DNA of 64,000 nt from Allochromatium tepidum (GTDB lineage: Bacteria; Pseudomonadota; Gammaproteobacteria; Chromatiales; Chromatiaceae), in NCBI RefSeq assembly GCF_018409545.1, contig NZ_AP024563.1, positions 602,501 through 666,500 of the forward strand, in the 5' to 3' direction. The position numbers and the translations under genes are program-made. Every line of letters starts with the position of its first letter. Position 1 is the stretch's first letter. Under the pieces are notes generated by a model. It saw nothing but the letters and a program-made list of their open reading frames with translations. It was not told where the DNA came from and did no database searches. Below, piece by piece: positions 45,588 to 55,747 of this stretch.

Positions 45588-46703
45588 GTGTCAACGATCC
45601 TGTCCTCCATCAGCGAGACCACAAAGTCTATGGCTAGAGTCGATACACTGTGCCGCAAGGCCGCCAGGATCCTGGTCGTCGACGACGAGCGCGTCAGTCT
45701 CATCCTGATGGAGCGTCTGCTCCAGGCGGCGGGTTATTCGAACATCGTGCTCGTTCAAGATCCCTATGAATTCATGGCGGTCTACCGGCAGGCGCCGACC
45801 GATCTCGTCCTGCTCGACATCGAGATGCCGGGCCTGAGCGGATTCGATCTCATCGAGCAGCTGGCCGCGCTCGCCGATCCGCTCACGCCGCCGATCCTGG
45901 TGCTCACCTCGCTGCGCTCGCGCGACTACCGGCTTCGCGCGCTGGAGGCGGGCGCCAGCGATTTCATCGGCAAGCCCTTCGATCAGGCTGAGGTCGCCGC
46001 CCGTGTGCGCAACATGCTCGATGTGCAACTGGCGCATCGCATGGCCCACGATCAGAAGGACATGCTCGAACGCATCGTCTACGAGCGCACCCGCCAGATC
46101 CGCGAGACCCGGTTGCAGGTGGTCCAGCGTCTGGGCCGGGCCGCCGAGTATCGCGACAACGAGACCGGACAGCACATCCTGCGCATGAGCCACACCTCGA
46201 CCCTGCTGGCCCGGCATCTGGGCTGGGACGAGGAGCGCTGTGAGATCATGCTGCACGCCAGTCCCATGCACGACGTCGGCAAGATCGGCATCCCCGACAG
46301 CATCCTGCTCAAGCCCGGCGCGCTCACGCCCGAGGAATGGCGGATCATGCAGACCCACAGCACCATCGGCGGCGATATCCTCGGCGGCGACGATTCCGAA
46401 CTGATGCAACTGGCGCGCGAGATCGCCCTGAGTCATCACGAGAAATGGGATGGGGGCGGGTATCCGCTCGGGCTGGCGGGCGAAGACATTCCGGAGTCTG
46501 GACGCATCGTGGCGCTGGCCGACGTCTTCGACGCCCTGACCTCGGTGCGTCCCTACAAGCCGGCCTGGGAGGTGGAGGCGGCGCTGGAGTGGATGCGCGG
46601 GCAGTCGGGCAAACATTTCGACCCGCGCATCATGGAGGTCTTCCTCAGTCTCGTCCCCGAGATCCTGGAGATCCGCGAACGCTTCGCCGATCCTGTGTCC
46701 TGA
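45588..46703 (+). CDS. Response regulator with HD-GYP domain (c-di-GMP phosphodiesterase)
   Basis: A 371-residue REC-HD-GYP protein. The receiver shows 'ILVVDDERVSLI', phospho-Asp in 'LVLLDIEMPGLSGFD' and 'IGKPFDQAEV'. The output domain has 'HDVGKIGIPDSILLKPG' and 'HHEKWDGGGYPLGL', including the HD dyad and the metal-binding histidines; the GYP triplet is present as GYP. Start GTG 45588; ATG 45630 is an alternative closer to the receiver. It closes the four-gene signalling set. Confidence 0.87.
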   Translation: MSTILSSISETTKSMARVDTLCRKAARILVVDDERVSLILMERLLQAAGYSNIVLVQDPYEFMAVYRQAPTDLVLLDIEMPGLSGFDLIEQLAALADPLTPPILVLTSLRSRDYRLRALEAGASDFIGKPFDQAEVAARVRNMLDVQLAHRMAHDQKDMLERIVYERTRQIRETRLQVVQRLGRAAEYRDNETGQHILRMSHTSTLLARHLGWDEERCEIMLHASPMHDVGKIGIPDSILLKPGALTPEEWRIMQTHSTIGGDILGGDDSELMQLAREIALSHHEKWDGGGYPLGLAGEDIPESGRIVALADVFDALTSVRPYKPAWEVEAALEWMRGQSGKHFDPRIMEVFLSLVPEILEIRERFADPVS

Positions 46704-46712
46704 ACGGCGCGT

Positions 46713-47867
46713 TCAGCGTTTGTTCCTGGGGTCTTCGTCCCGGACCAGACTCATGGCGTCGATGCTCTGATCCGTCGCGCTGCTCGGCGTCACGCCGCTC
46801 TGGAGCTTGATCATCAGCCGTACCTCGTTGGCCGAGTCGGCGTACTTCAGGGCATCCTCGTAGCTGATCTCGCCTTCCTGATAGAGATTGAACAGCGCCT
46901 GATCGAAGGTGATCATGCCCTGTTCGCCCGAACGCTTCATCAGATCCTTGAGCTTGTGCACCTCGCCCATGCGGATGAGGTCGGCGGCCAGCGGCGTGTT
47001 GAGCAGGATCTCGATCACCGCGCGCCGGCCCTGGCCGTTCTTGCGCGGCGCCAGCTGCTGGGCGACGATGCCCTTGAGGTTGAGCGAGAGGTCCATGAGC
47101 ATCTGCTTGCGCGATTCCTCGGGGAAGAAGTTGATGATGCGATCCATCGCCTGATTGGCGTTGTTGGCGTGCAGGGTGGCGAGCACCAGATGGCCGGTCT
47201 CAGCGAAGGTGATGGCGTATTCCATGGTCTGGCGGGTGCGGATCTCGCCGATCAGGATGACGTCCGGGGCCTGCCGCAATGTGTTGCGCAGGGCGACCTC
47301 GAAGGACTCGGTGTCCACCCCGACCTCGCGCTGAGTGATGATGCAGCCGTCGTGTTCGTGGACGTACTCGATCGGATCCTCGACCGTGATGATGTGTCCC
47401 GAGCTATGATGGTTGCGATAGCCGATCAGGGCCGCGAGCGAGGTCGACTTACCCGTGCCGGTGGCGCCGACGAAGATCACCAGACCGCGCTTGGTCATGG
47501 CCAGATCGCGCAGCACCGAGGGGAGCTTGAGTTCCTCCAGGGTCGGGATGCGGGTCTCGATGCGCCGCAGCACCATGCCGACCGCGTCGCGCTGGACGAA
47601 GGCACTGACACGGAAGCGTCCGAGCGGGGCGCGGTCGAGCGCGAACTGACACTCCTTGGTGTCCTCGAACTCGGCGCGCTGGCGCTCGTTCATGATGTCG
47701 TAGACCATGCTGCGCGCCTGCTCGGCCGTGAGCGGTTGCTTGGTGGCGGGGTAGAGGGTGCCGTCGATCTTGACGGTCGGCGGCCGGCCGGCGGTGATGA
47801 AGAGGTCCGAGCCCTTTTTCTCGACCAGGGCGTTCAAGAGTTGTTCCAGCGCGCGCTTCAGATCCAT
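46713..47867 (-). CDS. pilU: Type IV pilus retraction ATPase PilU
   Basis: A 384-residue PilT/PilU-type secretion ATPase with Walker A 'VGATGTGKSTSLAALI', Asp box 'IITVEDPIEYVHEHDGC', Walker B 'DVILIGEIRTRQTM' and His box 'GHLVLATLHANNANQA'. The N-terminal 'LLNALVEKKGSDLFITAG' and longer C-terminal tail point to PilU. Follows pilT in the usual order by 31 bases. Confidence 0.9.
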   Translation of the reverse strand: MDLKRALEQLLNALVEKKGSDLFITAGRPPTVKIDGTLYPATKQPLTAEQARSMVYDIMNERQRAEFEDTKECQFALDRAPLGRFRVSAFVQRDAVGMVLRRIETRIPTLEELKLPSVLRDLAMTKRGLVIFVGATGTGKSTSLAALIGYRNHHSSGHIITVEDPIEYVHEHDGCIITQREVGVDTESFEVALRNTLRQAPDVILIGEIRTRQTMEYAITFAETGHLVLATLHANNANQAMDRIINFFPEESRKQMLMDLSLNLKGIVAQQLAPRKNGQGRRAVIEILLNTPLAADLIRMGEVHKLKDLMKRSGEQGMITFDQALFNLYQEGEISYEDALKYADSANEVRLMIKLQSGVTPSSATDQSIDAMSLVRDEDPRNKR

Positions 47868-47898
47868 GGTTCGACCTCACTCGGTCAGATGGGGGAGC

Positions 47899-48936
47899 TC
47901 AATTGAAATCCTCTTTGTTCTGCGCCTTGGATCGAGCGTCCTGGCGGGCGATGAGGCCCTTGCCCAGCAGCTCCTTGAGATTCTGATCCAGGGTTTGCAT
48001 CCCGTGCGCCTGGCCGGTCTGGATCGACGAGTACATCTGGGCGATCTTGGCCTCGCGGATGAGGTTGCGGATGGCCGGGGTGCCGATCATGATCTCGTGC
48101 GCGGCGATACGGCCGCCGCCGGTCTTCTTCAGCAGCGTCTGCGAGATGACCGCGCGCAGCGACTCCGAGAGCATGGCGCGCACCATGTCCTTCTCGGCCG
48201 CCGGGAAGACGTCGATGATGCGGTCGATGGTCTTGGCCGCCGAGGTGGTGTGCAGGGTGCCGAACACCAGATGGCCGGTCTCGGCGGCGGTCAGGGCCAG
48301 CCGGATGGTCTCCAGGTCGCGCATCTCGCCGACCAGGATGATGTCCGGATCCTGGCGCAGGGCCGAGCGCAGGGCCTCGCTGAAACCGAGGGTGTCCTTG
48401 TGCACCTCGCGCTGGTTGACCAGACACTTCTTGCTGACGTGCACGAACTCGATCGGATCCTCGATGGTGAGGATGTGTTCGTACTTGTTGTCGTTGATGT
48501 GGTCGATCATGGCCGCGAGCGTGGTCGACTTGCCCGAGCCGGTCGGCCCCGTGACCAGGATCAGTCCGCGCGGGACGTCGATGATGTCCTTGAAGCTCTT
48601 GGGGGCCTTGATGTCCTCGAGCGTCAGTACCTTGGAAGGAATGGTCCGGAAGACGGCGGCCGCGCCGCGCTTCTGGTTGAAGGCGTTGACGCGAAAACGC
48701 GCCACGCCGGGGATCTCGAACGAGAAGTCGGTCTCCAGGAACTCCTCGTAGTCCTCGCGCTGCTTGTCGTTCATGATGTCGTAGACGAGCGAATGGACCG
48801 CGCGATGTTCCAGGGGCGGAACATTGATGCGGCGCATGTCGCCGTCGACCCGGATCATGGGCGGCAGCCCGGACGACAGATGCAAGTCAGAGGCGTTGTT
48901 CTTGACGCTGAAGGCAAGCAGTTCGGCGATGTCCAC
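47899..48936 (-). CDS. pilT: Type IV pilus twitching motility ATPase PilT
   Basis: A 345-residue hexameric retraction ATPase: 'DIAELLAFSVKNNASDLHLSSG', Walker A 'VTGPTGSGKSTTLAAMID', 'EDPIEFVHVSKKCLVNQRE', Walker B 'DIILVGEMRDLETI', and the C-terminal 'AIRNLIREAKIAQMYSSIQTG' retraction motif (AIRNLIRE). With PilU it powers twitching motility. Start ATG 48936 is normal for the family. No other pil genes lie in the window. Confidence 0.94.
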   Translation of the reverse strand: MDIAELLAFSVKNNASDLHLSSGLPPMIRVDGDMRRINVPPLEHRAVHSLVYDIMNDKQREDYEEFLETDFSFEIPGVARFRVNAFNQKRGAAAVFRTIPSKVLTLEDIKAPKSFKDIIDVPRGLILVTGPTGSGKSTTLAAMIDHINDNKYEHILTIEDPIEFVHVSKKCLVNQREVHKDTLGFSEALRSALRQDPDIILVGEMRDLETIRLALTAAETGHLVFGTLHTTSAAKTIDRIIDVFPAAEKDMVRAMLSESLRAVISQTLLKKTGGGRIAAHEIMIGTPAIRNLIREAKIAQMYSSIQTGQAHGMQTLDQNLKELLGKGLIARQDARSKAQNKEDFN

Positions 48937-49013
48937 GAGTCCTCCTGTTACGCCACCGTTGGCGGGCCGCGTTCGCGTCGCGGACGCGGCTCAGAACCTG
49001 TTACGAATGCGCT

Positions 49014-49529
49014 TCAAAGCGCGCCACCGTCCAGGAGCGCGACCTTGTCCATCACCATCGACTCCAGATCGCGCTTGTACTGGGCGACCCGCTCCAGCAG
49101 CGCGGCATCGGCGCTGCCCAGGATCTGCGCGGCCAGGATGCCGGCGTTCTTGGCGCCGTCGATGGCGACCGTGGCCACCGGCACGCCGGCCGGCATCTGC
49201 ACGATCGACAGCAGCGAATCCTGACCCGAGAGCGCCGAGGTCTTGATCGGCACGCCGATGACCGGCAGCGGCGTGATGGCCGCCGCCATGCCCGGCAGAT
49301 GGGCCGCACCGCCGGCACCGGCGACGATGACCCGCAGACCGCGCTCGACGGCCGTTTGAGCATAGTCGTAGAGGCGCTGCGGCGTGCGATGGGCCGAGAC
49401 GATGGTCATCTCGTAGGCCACGCCCAGCTCGTCGAGGATGGCGGAGGCCTCGCGCATGACCGGCAGATCCGAGTCGCTGCCCATGATGATGCCCACCAGC
49501 GGGCCGGCTGGATGTTTGGATTGGCTCAT
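49014..49529 (-). CDS. purE: N5-carboxyaminoimidazole ribonucleotide mutase
   Basis: A 171-residue class I PurE: '[17 protein letters not shown]', '[11 protein letters not shown]', '[17 protein letters not shown]' and '[12 protein letters not shown]'. It rearranges N5-CAIR to CAIR in purine synthesis. ATG 49529 overlaps the end of purK (ATGA), so the two steps are made together. Confidence 0.94.
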   Translation of the reverse strand: MSQSKHPAGPLVGIIMGSDSDLPVMREASAILDELGVAYEMTIVSAHRTPQRLYDYAQTAVERGLRVIVAGAGGAAHLPGMAAAITPLPVIGVPIKTSALSGQDSLLSIVQMPAGVPVATVAIDGAKNAGILAAQILGSADAALLERVAQYKRDLESMVMDKVALLDGGAL

Positions 49530-50680
49530 GGGTGGTCCTCCCCCGAGATCTCGATGAGTGCGCGCACCTGGAGCGCCTTGTGTTCGGCCATGGCGATGTC
49601 CGGGTCGAGCACGGTGACATGGCCCATCTTGCGATAGGGCGCGGTGGCCGCCTTGCCGTAGAGGTGCAGACAGACACCGGAGATGGCCAGTGCCTCGGCC
49701 ATGCCCTTGATGACCGGACGGCCACGATGCTCGGGGGCGCCGAGCAGATTGATCATGGCGGCGGGCGAGAGCTGATCGGTCGATCCGAGCGGCAGTCCGA
49801 CCACGGCGCGCAGATGCTGCTCGAACTGGTCGGTGACATTGGCCTCGATGGTGTGGTGGCCCGAGTTGTGGGTGCGGGGCGCGACCTCGTTGACCAGGAG
49901 TTCGCCCGACTCGGTCAGGAACAGCTCGACGCCGAAGATGCCCACGCCGCCCAGGGTCTCGACCGTGCGCACGGCCAGGGCCACGGCGGCCTCGGCGGTC
50001 TCGGGGGCGATGCGCGCGGGTGCCAGCAGCAGGTCGAGCACGTTCTCGCCGGGGCGAAAGACCATCTCGACCACCGGATAGCAGCGGCAGTCGCCGTCGT
50101 GTCCGCGCGCGACGACCACGGCCAGCTCCTTGGCGGCCGGCACGAAGCGTTCGAGCAGCGCGGGCACGGGCAGATGGCGCGGATAGTCTTCGGCCGACTT
50201 GAGGATGGAGACGCCGCGCCCGTCGTAGCCGCCGCGTCGGGCCTTCTGCACCAGCGGATAACCGAAGGCGGCGAAGGCCTCGGGCGTCGGTTCGGGCATG
50301 GGCACGAACTCGGCCGTCGGGATGCCGGCGGCGGCGAGCGCCTGCTTCTGGGTCAGCTTGTCCTGGATGAGCGCCAGCACGCGGGGCGAGGGATGGATGC
50401 GGTGTCCCTCGCGTTCGAGTTGGATGAGCGTCTCGGTGTCGATGTCCTCGATGTCGAAGGTGATGACGTCGCAGGAGTCGGCCAGCTCGCGCAGCCTGGC
50501 CGGGTCGTGATAGTGGCCGACGATCTGATGACCGGCGACCTGACCGGCCGGTGAGCCGGGTGTCGGATCGAGCACCACGCAGGTGCAGCCGAGGCGCTTG
50601 GCGGCCTTGGCCAGCATGCGGCCGAGCTGGCCGCCGCCGATGATACCGATCCGAGCAAGGGGTAGGGGAAATACGTCCAT
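49526..50680 (-). CDS. purK: 5-(carboxyamino)imidazole ribonucleotide synthase
   Basis: A 384-residue ATP-grasp enzyme that carboxylates AIR to N5-CAIR. Motifs: '[18 protein letters not shown]', '[16 protein letters not shown]', '[29 protein letters not shown]'. ATG 50680 ('[18 protein letters not shown]') is used; the open frame extends upstream but overlaps the divergent hemF promoter. Confidence 0.94.
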   Translation of the reverse strand: MDVFPLPLARIGIIGGGQLGRMLAKAAKRLGCTCVVLDPTPGSPAGQVAGHQIVGHYHDPARLRELADSCDVITFDIEDIDTETLIQLEREGHRIHPSPRVLALIQDKLTQKQALAAAGIPTAEFVPMPEPTPEAFAAFGYPLVQKARRGGYDGRGVSILKSAEDYPRHLPVPALLERFVPAAKELAVVVARGHDGDCRCYPVVEMVFRPGENVLDLLLAPARIAPETAEAAVALAVRTVETLGGVGIFGVELFLTESGELLVNEVAPRTHNSGHHTIEANVTDQFEQHLRAVVGLPLGSTDQLSPAAMINLLGAPEHRGRPVIKGMAEALAISGVCLHLYGKAATAPYRKMGHVTVLDPDIAMAEHKALQVRALIEISGEDHP

Positions 50681-50837
50681 GGAGCAATGATCAGGGTTAT
50701 TCGGGAAATTGGGAAGCCCCGCCGCTCGGATTGGAGCGGCGAGGGCGCCTGTCAGCCATTCGGGCAGGATTTGCGCGGGCACGAGGCGTCGTGGATCGGT
50801 TATGGTTGCAGTGCCCCATACTTTACCGCGAGGACTC

Positions 50838-51764
50838 ATGGTCATGTCGAACCAACCCGATCTCCAGGCCGTCAAGACCTATCTGCTCGATCTCCAGGAT
50901 CGCCTCACCGAGGCGCTGCGCGCCGCCGACGGTGGGGCCGAGTTGCGTCAGGATACCTGGGAGCGGCCCGGCGGCGGGGGCGGGCGCACGCGCCTGATCC
51001 GCGAGGGGCTGGTGTTCGAGCAGTGCGGCATCAATTTCTCGCACGTCCACGGCGAGCGGCTGCCGCCCTCGGCCAGCGCCCATCGGCCCGATCTGGCCGG
51101 ACGACGCTTCGAGGCGCTGGGTGTGTCGCTGGTCGCCCATCCCCTGAATCCCTATGTGCCCTCATCGCATCTGAACGTGCGCTTCTTCCTCGCCGAGAAG
51201 GAGGGCGCCGAGCCGGTCTGGTGGTTCGGCGGCGGCTTCGATCTCACGCCCTATTATGGCTTCGAGGAGGATGTCATCCACTGGCACCGGAACGCGCGCG
51301 CGGCCTGCGAGCCGTTCGACGCCGAACTCTATCCGCGTTTCAAGGCGTGGTGCGACGAGTATTTCTTCATCAAGCACCGCCAGGAGCCGCGCGGTATCGG
51401 CGGGATCTTCTTCGATGACTTCGACCAGGGCGGTTTCGAGCACGCCTTCGCCTTCTGGCGTCGTGTCGGCGATCACTATCTGACCGGCTATCTGCCGATC
51501 GTCGAGCGCCGCTGGGCCATGACCTATGGCGACCGCGAGCGCGAGTTCCAGAAGATTCGGCGCGGGCGCTATGTCGAGTTCAATCTGGTCCAGGACAGGG
51601 GCACGCTGTTCGGGTTGCAGTCGGGCGGGCGGACCGAATCCATCCTGGTCTCCATGCCGCCCGAGGTGAGCTGGCGCTACGACCATCGGCCCGAGCCGGG
51701 GACGCCGGAGGCCGAACTGCTGGAGCGCTTTCTGGTGGTGCGCGATTGGTTGGGTGAGGACTGA
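50838..51764 (+). CDS. hemF: Oxygen-dependent coproporphyrinogen III oxidase
   Basis: A 308-residue HemF. Family motifs: '[25 protein letters not shown]', '[18 protein letters not shown]', '[10 protein letters not shown]' and '[25 protein letters not shown]'. It performs with oxygen the step that HemN does without it. ATG 50838 follows CGAGG; ATG 50844 is equally possible. It is divergent from purK. Confidence 0.94.
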   Translation: MVMSNQPDLQAVKTYLLDLQDRLTEALRAADGGAELRQDTWERPGGGGGRTRLIREGLVFEQCGINFSHVHGERLPPSASAHRPDLAGRRFEALGVSLVAHPLNPYVPSSHLNVRFFLAEKEGAEPVWWFGGGFDLTPYYGFEEDVIHWHRNARAACEPFDAELYPRFKAWCDEYFFIKHRQEPRGIGGIFFDDFDQGGFEHAFAFWRRVGDHYLTGYLPIVERRWAMTYGDREREFQKIRRGRYVEFNLVQDRGTLFGLQSGGRTESILVSMPPEVSWRYDHRPEPGTPEAELLERFLVVRDWLGED

Positions 51765-51772
51765 GGTCTGAC

Positions 51773-52849
51773 TCAACCGCCCGCGACCCGGCGATAGAGT
51801 TCCAGATAACGATCCAGGATGGCGCGGCGGCTGAATTCATGCTCCACCCGCTCCAGGCCGCGCGCGACCAGCGCCGCCGGCAGCGCCGGATCGGACAGCG
51901 TCCGGCGGATGCCCTCGGCCAGAGTGGCTGCATCGGCACAGGGCACGCACCAGGCATCCTCGCCATGACGGGCCAGCTCGCGCGCGCCGCGGAAACTGGC
52001 CGTCACCAGCGGTTTGCCCCAGGCCCAGGCTTCGAGGATGACATTGCCCAGGGTCTCCTCCTCCAGCGAGGGGAAGACGACCAGATCCGCCATCTGGAGA
52101 TAGGGCGCCGGATCGCGCTGCCAGCCGGCCCAGACGATCCGGTGTGACTGGCCGCCCTGTTCGGCCTGACGCCGCAACTCGGGACCGAGCGGACCCTCGC
52201 CGACCATCACCAGTCGAACCGGACGCCCGGCAATGGTCTCGGGCAGACGGGCGAGCGCGTCGATCAGGTAGCGCTGGCCCTTGACCGGGACGAAGCGTCC
52301 GAGCGTGACCAGCACCCAGGCGTCGCCCGGCAGGCCATGCGCGGCACGGCGTTCGGCGACGAGTTCGGGCGCGACCGGACGGGCCGGATCGGCGAAGTTA
52401 TAGATGTGATAAACGCGCTCGGCCGGCAGTCCCTGGCGCACCATCCAGTCGCACAAGCCTTTGGTATTGCCGATCCAGCCGTGGGCGTGACGATAGGGAC
52501 CGAGTGCGTAATAGCCGCCGAGCCGGGCCAGATGGACCGGACCGCCCGCGCGCGGCAGGCGGGCGAGCCGGGTCGCGCGCCCCATGTAGGTCTGGACGAT
52601 GTCTGGCTTCAGATCCTGGATCAGACGCCCGACCGCGCCGCGCGACCAGGGATCCCAGGTGGTGCGATAGGGCAGGCGATGGATGGGCAGTCCGCCGAGA
52701 TCCGGGCCGTCGAGCGCGCTCCCCTGGCGGATCGCTACTTGAGCCGGCGCCCCGCGCTCGGCCAGCGCCGCGCTGAAGCGGATGAACCAGCGTTCGGCCC
52801 CGCCGAGTGCCTTGCTGGCGACCATTTGCAGTGTGGTCGGTTCAGCCAT
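51773..52849 (-). CDS. GT4-type glycosyltransferase
   Basis: A 358-residue GT-B fold glycosyltransferase, start 'MAEPTTLQMVASKALGGAE' (ATG 52849; ATG 52873 would add eight residues overlapping the PIN gene). The C-terminal domain has 'VLVTLGRFVPVKGQRYLIDAL', 'LVMVGEGPLGPEL' and the EX7E-like 'PSLEEETLGNVILEAWAWGKP'. Probable role in surface polysaccharide or LPS; the acceptor is unknown. Confidence 0.82.
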   Translation of the reverse strand: MAEPTTLQMVASKALGGAERWFIRFSAALAERGAPAQVAIRQGSALDGPDLGGLPIHRLPYRTTWDPWSRGAVGRLIQDLKPDIVQTYMGRATRLARLPRAGGPVHLARLGGYYALGPYRHAHGWIGNTKGLCDWMVRQGLPAERVYHIYNFADPARPVAPELVAERRAAHGLPGDAWVLVTLGRFVPVKGQRYLIDALARLPETIAGRPVRLVMVGEGPLGPELRRQAEQGGQSHRIVWAGWQRDPAPYLQMADLVVFPSLEEETLGNVILEAWAWGKPLVTASFRGARELARHGEDAWCVPCADAATLAEGIRRTLSDPALPAALVARGLERVEHEFSRRAILDRYLELYRRVAGG

Positions 52850-52863
52850 CGGAAGTCGCGGAC

Positions 52864-53247
52864 TCAATTCCATGGCGCTACGCCTGTCCGGTACACCTTC
52901 AGTCCAAGAAGACGCTCCATGGGGTCGAAATCTCGATCCGAGTGCAGGAGGGGCAAATCTTCGAGCAGGCAATAGGTGCCGATGATGACGTCAATGACCT
53001 TGCGAATCGTGATGCCGCGTGCTCGTAAAAATCGATAGTTGTTTGCAGCGGACAATGCGACCCGGCGACCCCCAAGCCAACGGCAATCGAGGCCATCGAG
53101 TAACTCGTGTGCTTGGCGATAATCCGAGTCCGATCGAAACCCCTGCAAGACTTCGGTCAGGATCAAGTCGCCGATGAGTACCGGAACCTCGCCGAGTAAC
53201 CTGTCGAGCGTATCGGTTTCAGGGTTCTGTACTGCTCCGAATTTCAT
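52864..53247 (-). pseudogene. VapC-like PIN toxin lacking its N-terminus
   Basis: The sequence from 'VQNPETDTLDRLL' on matches a VapC group ('GDLILTEVLQGFRSDSDYR', 'ITIRKVIDVIIGTYC', 'PLLHSDRDFDPM'), with the central Glu and the late Asp pair present. The first strand carrying the essential first Asp ('VDSSVWIDYF'-type) is missing: a TGA lies four codons upstream of ATG 53247 in the same frame. Without that residue RNase activity is not expected. No VapB gene was recognised. Confidence 0.6.
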
Positions 53248-53466
53248 ACTCGAAAGTGCTCATTCGGCAATTCGCTCTCCGTTGATAGCGCCCTGGTGGG
53301 CGAGCAACTGGAGTCCGGGTTGAGCAGTCCCAACCGAATGGCCGGTCAACACCGGCAACATGGGCCGTGTCGGCCGTCGAAACCCAGCTTGCGCCATAAA
53401 AATTGCCTCGGCGTTCATCCTGAACAGAGAACAACCTTGCGATTCGACGTTGACCCTGACCATGGA

Positions 53467-53503
53467 GCGTGAAACCTTCACGCTTGTAGATAACCTATCT
53501 ACA
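53467..53503. promoter_or_regulatory. Two adjacent palindromes with the same ACC spacer
   Basis: GCGTGAA-ACC-TTCACGC (53467-53483) is followed one base later by TGTAGATA-ACC-TATCTACA (53485-53503). Both are perfect inverted repeats with the identical three-base centre. They resemble operator sites or the ends of a mobile element. No adjacent regulator gene survives. Confidence 0.5.
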
Positions 53504-54263
53504 GTGAAAAATCCTGATGAAAAATGAAGAAAAAATCAAGAACTGTTTTTTGCTCCTTGCGTGCCGGATCCGTCTCCAGCCGTGTCCAGGTATAGAGCGG
53601 CATGAACCCGATGTTCAGTCCGAAATAGCCCGAGTCGCCGCGGTTGGTGTTGCGCCAGCGTGCCGCGATGTCGAGCCAGGTGTCGGCCTGGCGCGCATAG
53701 TGCTCGGCGATGACACGGCGGCGCTCGGCGTACTCGGGTAAGCCCTCGGTCGAATAGCCGAGCATGAGTCCCTGATACTGGTCGCGGCTGATGTTGCCGC
53801 GCCAGTGCCAGAGCCGGTTCTCGTAGAGGACGTCTCGATGCACTTCCGGGTCGTCGGCGCTCAACAGCGCCAAAACCGGCTCGGGGCTGTCGGCGGGCGC
53901 GGCATAACGGGCCAGATAGCCGCGATCGCCCGAGATGTCCCACCAGCGGTGCAGGGTCGCGACCGTCTCGCGCAGGGCGCGCTCGGCATCGGGCGCGCCC
54001 GTGGACATGAAGCGCAGCGCCTCGGCGGCCAGATAACTGCCGGTCCAGATCGGCGAATCGCGCCGCCCGCCATAGGAGCGGATCGTGCTCAGCGTCTCGT
54101 CGGTGAACTCGGCCGCCATGACCCCGCCGACCGGCCTCATCCAGTGGTTCAGCCAGGCGGTATGATGGCGCGCCCGGTTGTGCAGCCGGCCGGCGCCATC
54201 GTCCAGGTTCGAGATCCAGCCGCCGCCGGACGCCTCCCAGAGTCGGCAGCGCGACTCGGTCAC
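53499..54263 (-). pseudogene. Unidentified protein gene, damaged at both ends
   Basis: About 230 residues of normal GC-rich coding sequence ('HNRARHHTAWLNHWMRPVGG', 'SPIWTGSYLAAEALRFM', 'GDSGYFGLNIGFMPLYTW') that I cannot assign; it looks like an alpha-helical, Trp-rich exported-type domain. Downstream of 'LETDPARKEQ' (about 53560) the frame enters an AT-rich stretch ('VLDFFFIFHQDFSL') unlike the rest. Upstream of GTG 54263 the frame continues in coding style for about 19 codons and then meets a stop without an ATG. So the gene appears cut at both ends. Confidence 0.5.
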
Positions 54264-54390
54264 GCCGACCTCGAAGCGGCAGGCATCCGCGCAGGGCGCG
54301 ACGACCTCATCGAACTGCTATCATGTCCCGGCAACCACCGACGACGCTACCCCGCTGATCCGAATCCCTGCCGAGACACAGAACTCCACC

Positions 54391-55740
54391 ATGCCCATTC
54401 TGACCACAGAGGACACCGCCGAGCGTCTGGCCCGGCTGCAACAGATCATCGAAGACCTGCTGAAAGAGGCCAAACGTCAGGGCGCCAGTGCCGCCGAAGC
54501 CTCGGTCGGCGGCAGTGCCGGACTGGAGGTCGCGGTCCGGCTCGGCGAGGTCGAGACGGTCGAGCACACGCGCGACAATGGTCTGGGCGTCACGCTCTAT
54601 TTCGGCCGGCGCAAGGGTTCGGCCAGCACCTCGGATCTCAGCCCGGCCGCCGTGCGCGATGCCGTCAGCGCCGCGCGTGCCATCGCCCAGCACACCCAGG
54701 ACGACCCCTGCGCCCATCTGGCCCCGCCCGAGCTCATGGCCACCGAGATCCCGGACCTGGATCTCTGTCATCCCTGGGCGATCGAGGTCGAGCAGGCGAT
54801 CGAGCTGGCCATCGCCTGTGAGGACGCGGCGCGCGCTCATGATCCGCGCATCGTCAATTCCGAAGGCGCGAGCCTCTCGACCCATCTCGGCCTCCATGTC
54901 GCCGGCAACAGTCACGGCTTCCACGGCGGCTATCCGACCACGCGCCACAGTCTCAACTGTGCCGTGATCGGCCAGGATGGGGAACTGATGCAGCGCGATT
55001 ACTGGTGGACGACGGCGCGTGCCGCCGCTGATCTGGACTCGGCGCGCTCGGTCGGCGAGCGGGCGGCCGAACGGACCGTGGCGCGTCTTGGTGCGCGTCG
55101 GCTCGGCACGCGCGAGGCGCCGGTGCTGTTCCGCGCCGAGGTCGCGACCGGACTCCTGCGCAGTCTGGTCTCGGCCATCAACGGCACCAATCTCTACCGG
55201 CGCTCCAGCTTTCTGCTCGACCATCTCGGCAAGCGGATCTTCCCCGAATTCGTGCGCATCTATGAGCAGCCGCATCTGTTGCGCGGGCTCTCCAGCGCGC
55301 CCTACGACGGCGACGGCGTGGCCACGCGCGCCAAGGATCTGGTGCGCGACGGCGTGCTCCAGACCTATGTGCTCGACACCTATTCGGGCTGCCGGCTCGG
55401 GATGCCGACCACGGGCAATGCGGGCGGGGTGCGCAATCTCGCCATCGAGATGGGCGACCTGGATCGCGCCGCGCTCCTGCGCGAGATGGGCACCGGGCTG
55501 ATGGTGACCGAGCTCATGGGCCACGGCGTCAATCCGGTCACGGGCGACTACTCGCGCGGTGCGTCCGGCTTCTGGGTCGAGAACGGCGAGATCCGGTATC
55601 CGGTCGAGGAGATCACCATCGCCGGCAATCTCAAGCAGATGTTCGCCGGACTGGTCGCGGTCGGCAACGACTGCGACTTTTCGGGCAGCATCCGCACCGG
55701 CTCCTGGCTGATCGATCGAATGACGATCGCCGGGGAGTGA
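54391..55740 (+). CDS. pmbA: Metalloprotease PmbA/TldE
   Basis: A 449-residue PmbA (TldE), the non-catalytic partner of TldD in the heterodimeric zinc protease that matures microcin B17 and degrades CcdA. Motifs: 'ASVGGSAGLEVAVRLGEVETVEHTRDN', 'SFLLDHLGKRIFPEF', 'GVATRAKDLVRDGVLQTYVLD', 'LMVTELMGHGVNPVTGDYSRG'. ATG 54391 is chosen; the open frame upstream overlaps the damaged divergent gene. tldD is not in the window. Confidence 0.9.
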   Translation: MPILTTEDTAERLARLQQIIEDLLKEAKRQGASAAEASVGGSAGLEVAVRLGEVETVEHTRDNGLGVTLYFGRRKGSASTSDLSPAAVRDAVSAARAIAQHTQDDPCAHLAPPELMATEIPDLDLCHPWAIEVEQAIELAIACEDAARAHDPRIVNSEGASLSTHLGLHVAGNSHGFHGGYPTTRHSLNCAVIGQDGELMQRDYWWTTARAAADLDSARSVGERAAERTVARLGARRLGTREAPVLFRAEVATGLLRSLVSAINGTNLYRRSSFLLDHLGKRIFPEFVRIYEQPHLLRGLSSAPYDGDGVATRAKDLVRDGVLQTYVLDTYSGCRLGMPTTGNAGGVRNLAIEMGDLDRAALLREMGTGLMVTELMGHGVNPVTGDYSRGASGFWVENGEIRYPVEEITIAGNLKQMFAGLVAVGNDCDFSGSIRTGSWLIDRMTIAGE

Positions 55741-55747
55741 GCGCGCC

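Noticed and set aside
53260-53481. A 73-codon minus-strand frame upstream of the PIN remnant, considered as antitoxin
   Set aside because: It shows no VapB-like fold pattern and ends in the same frame four codons before the PIN start, so it is more likely part of a damaged tract.
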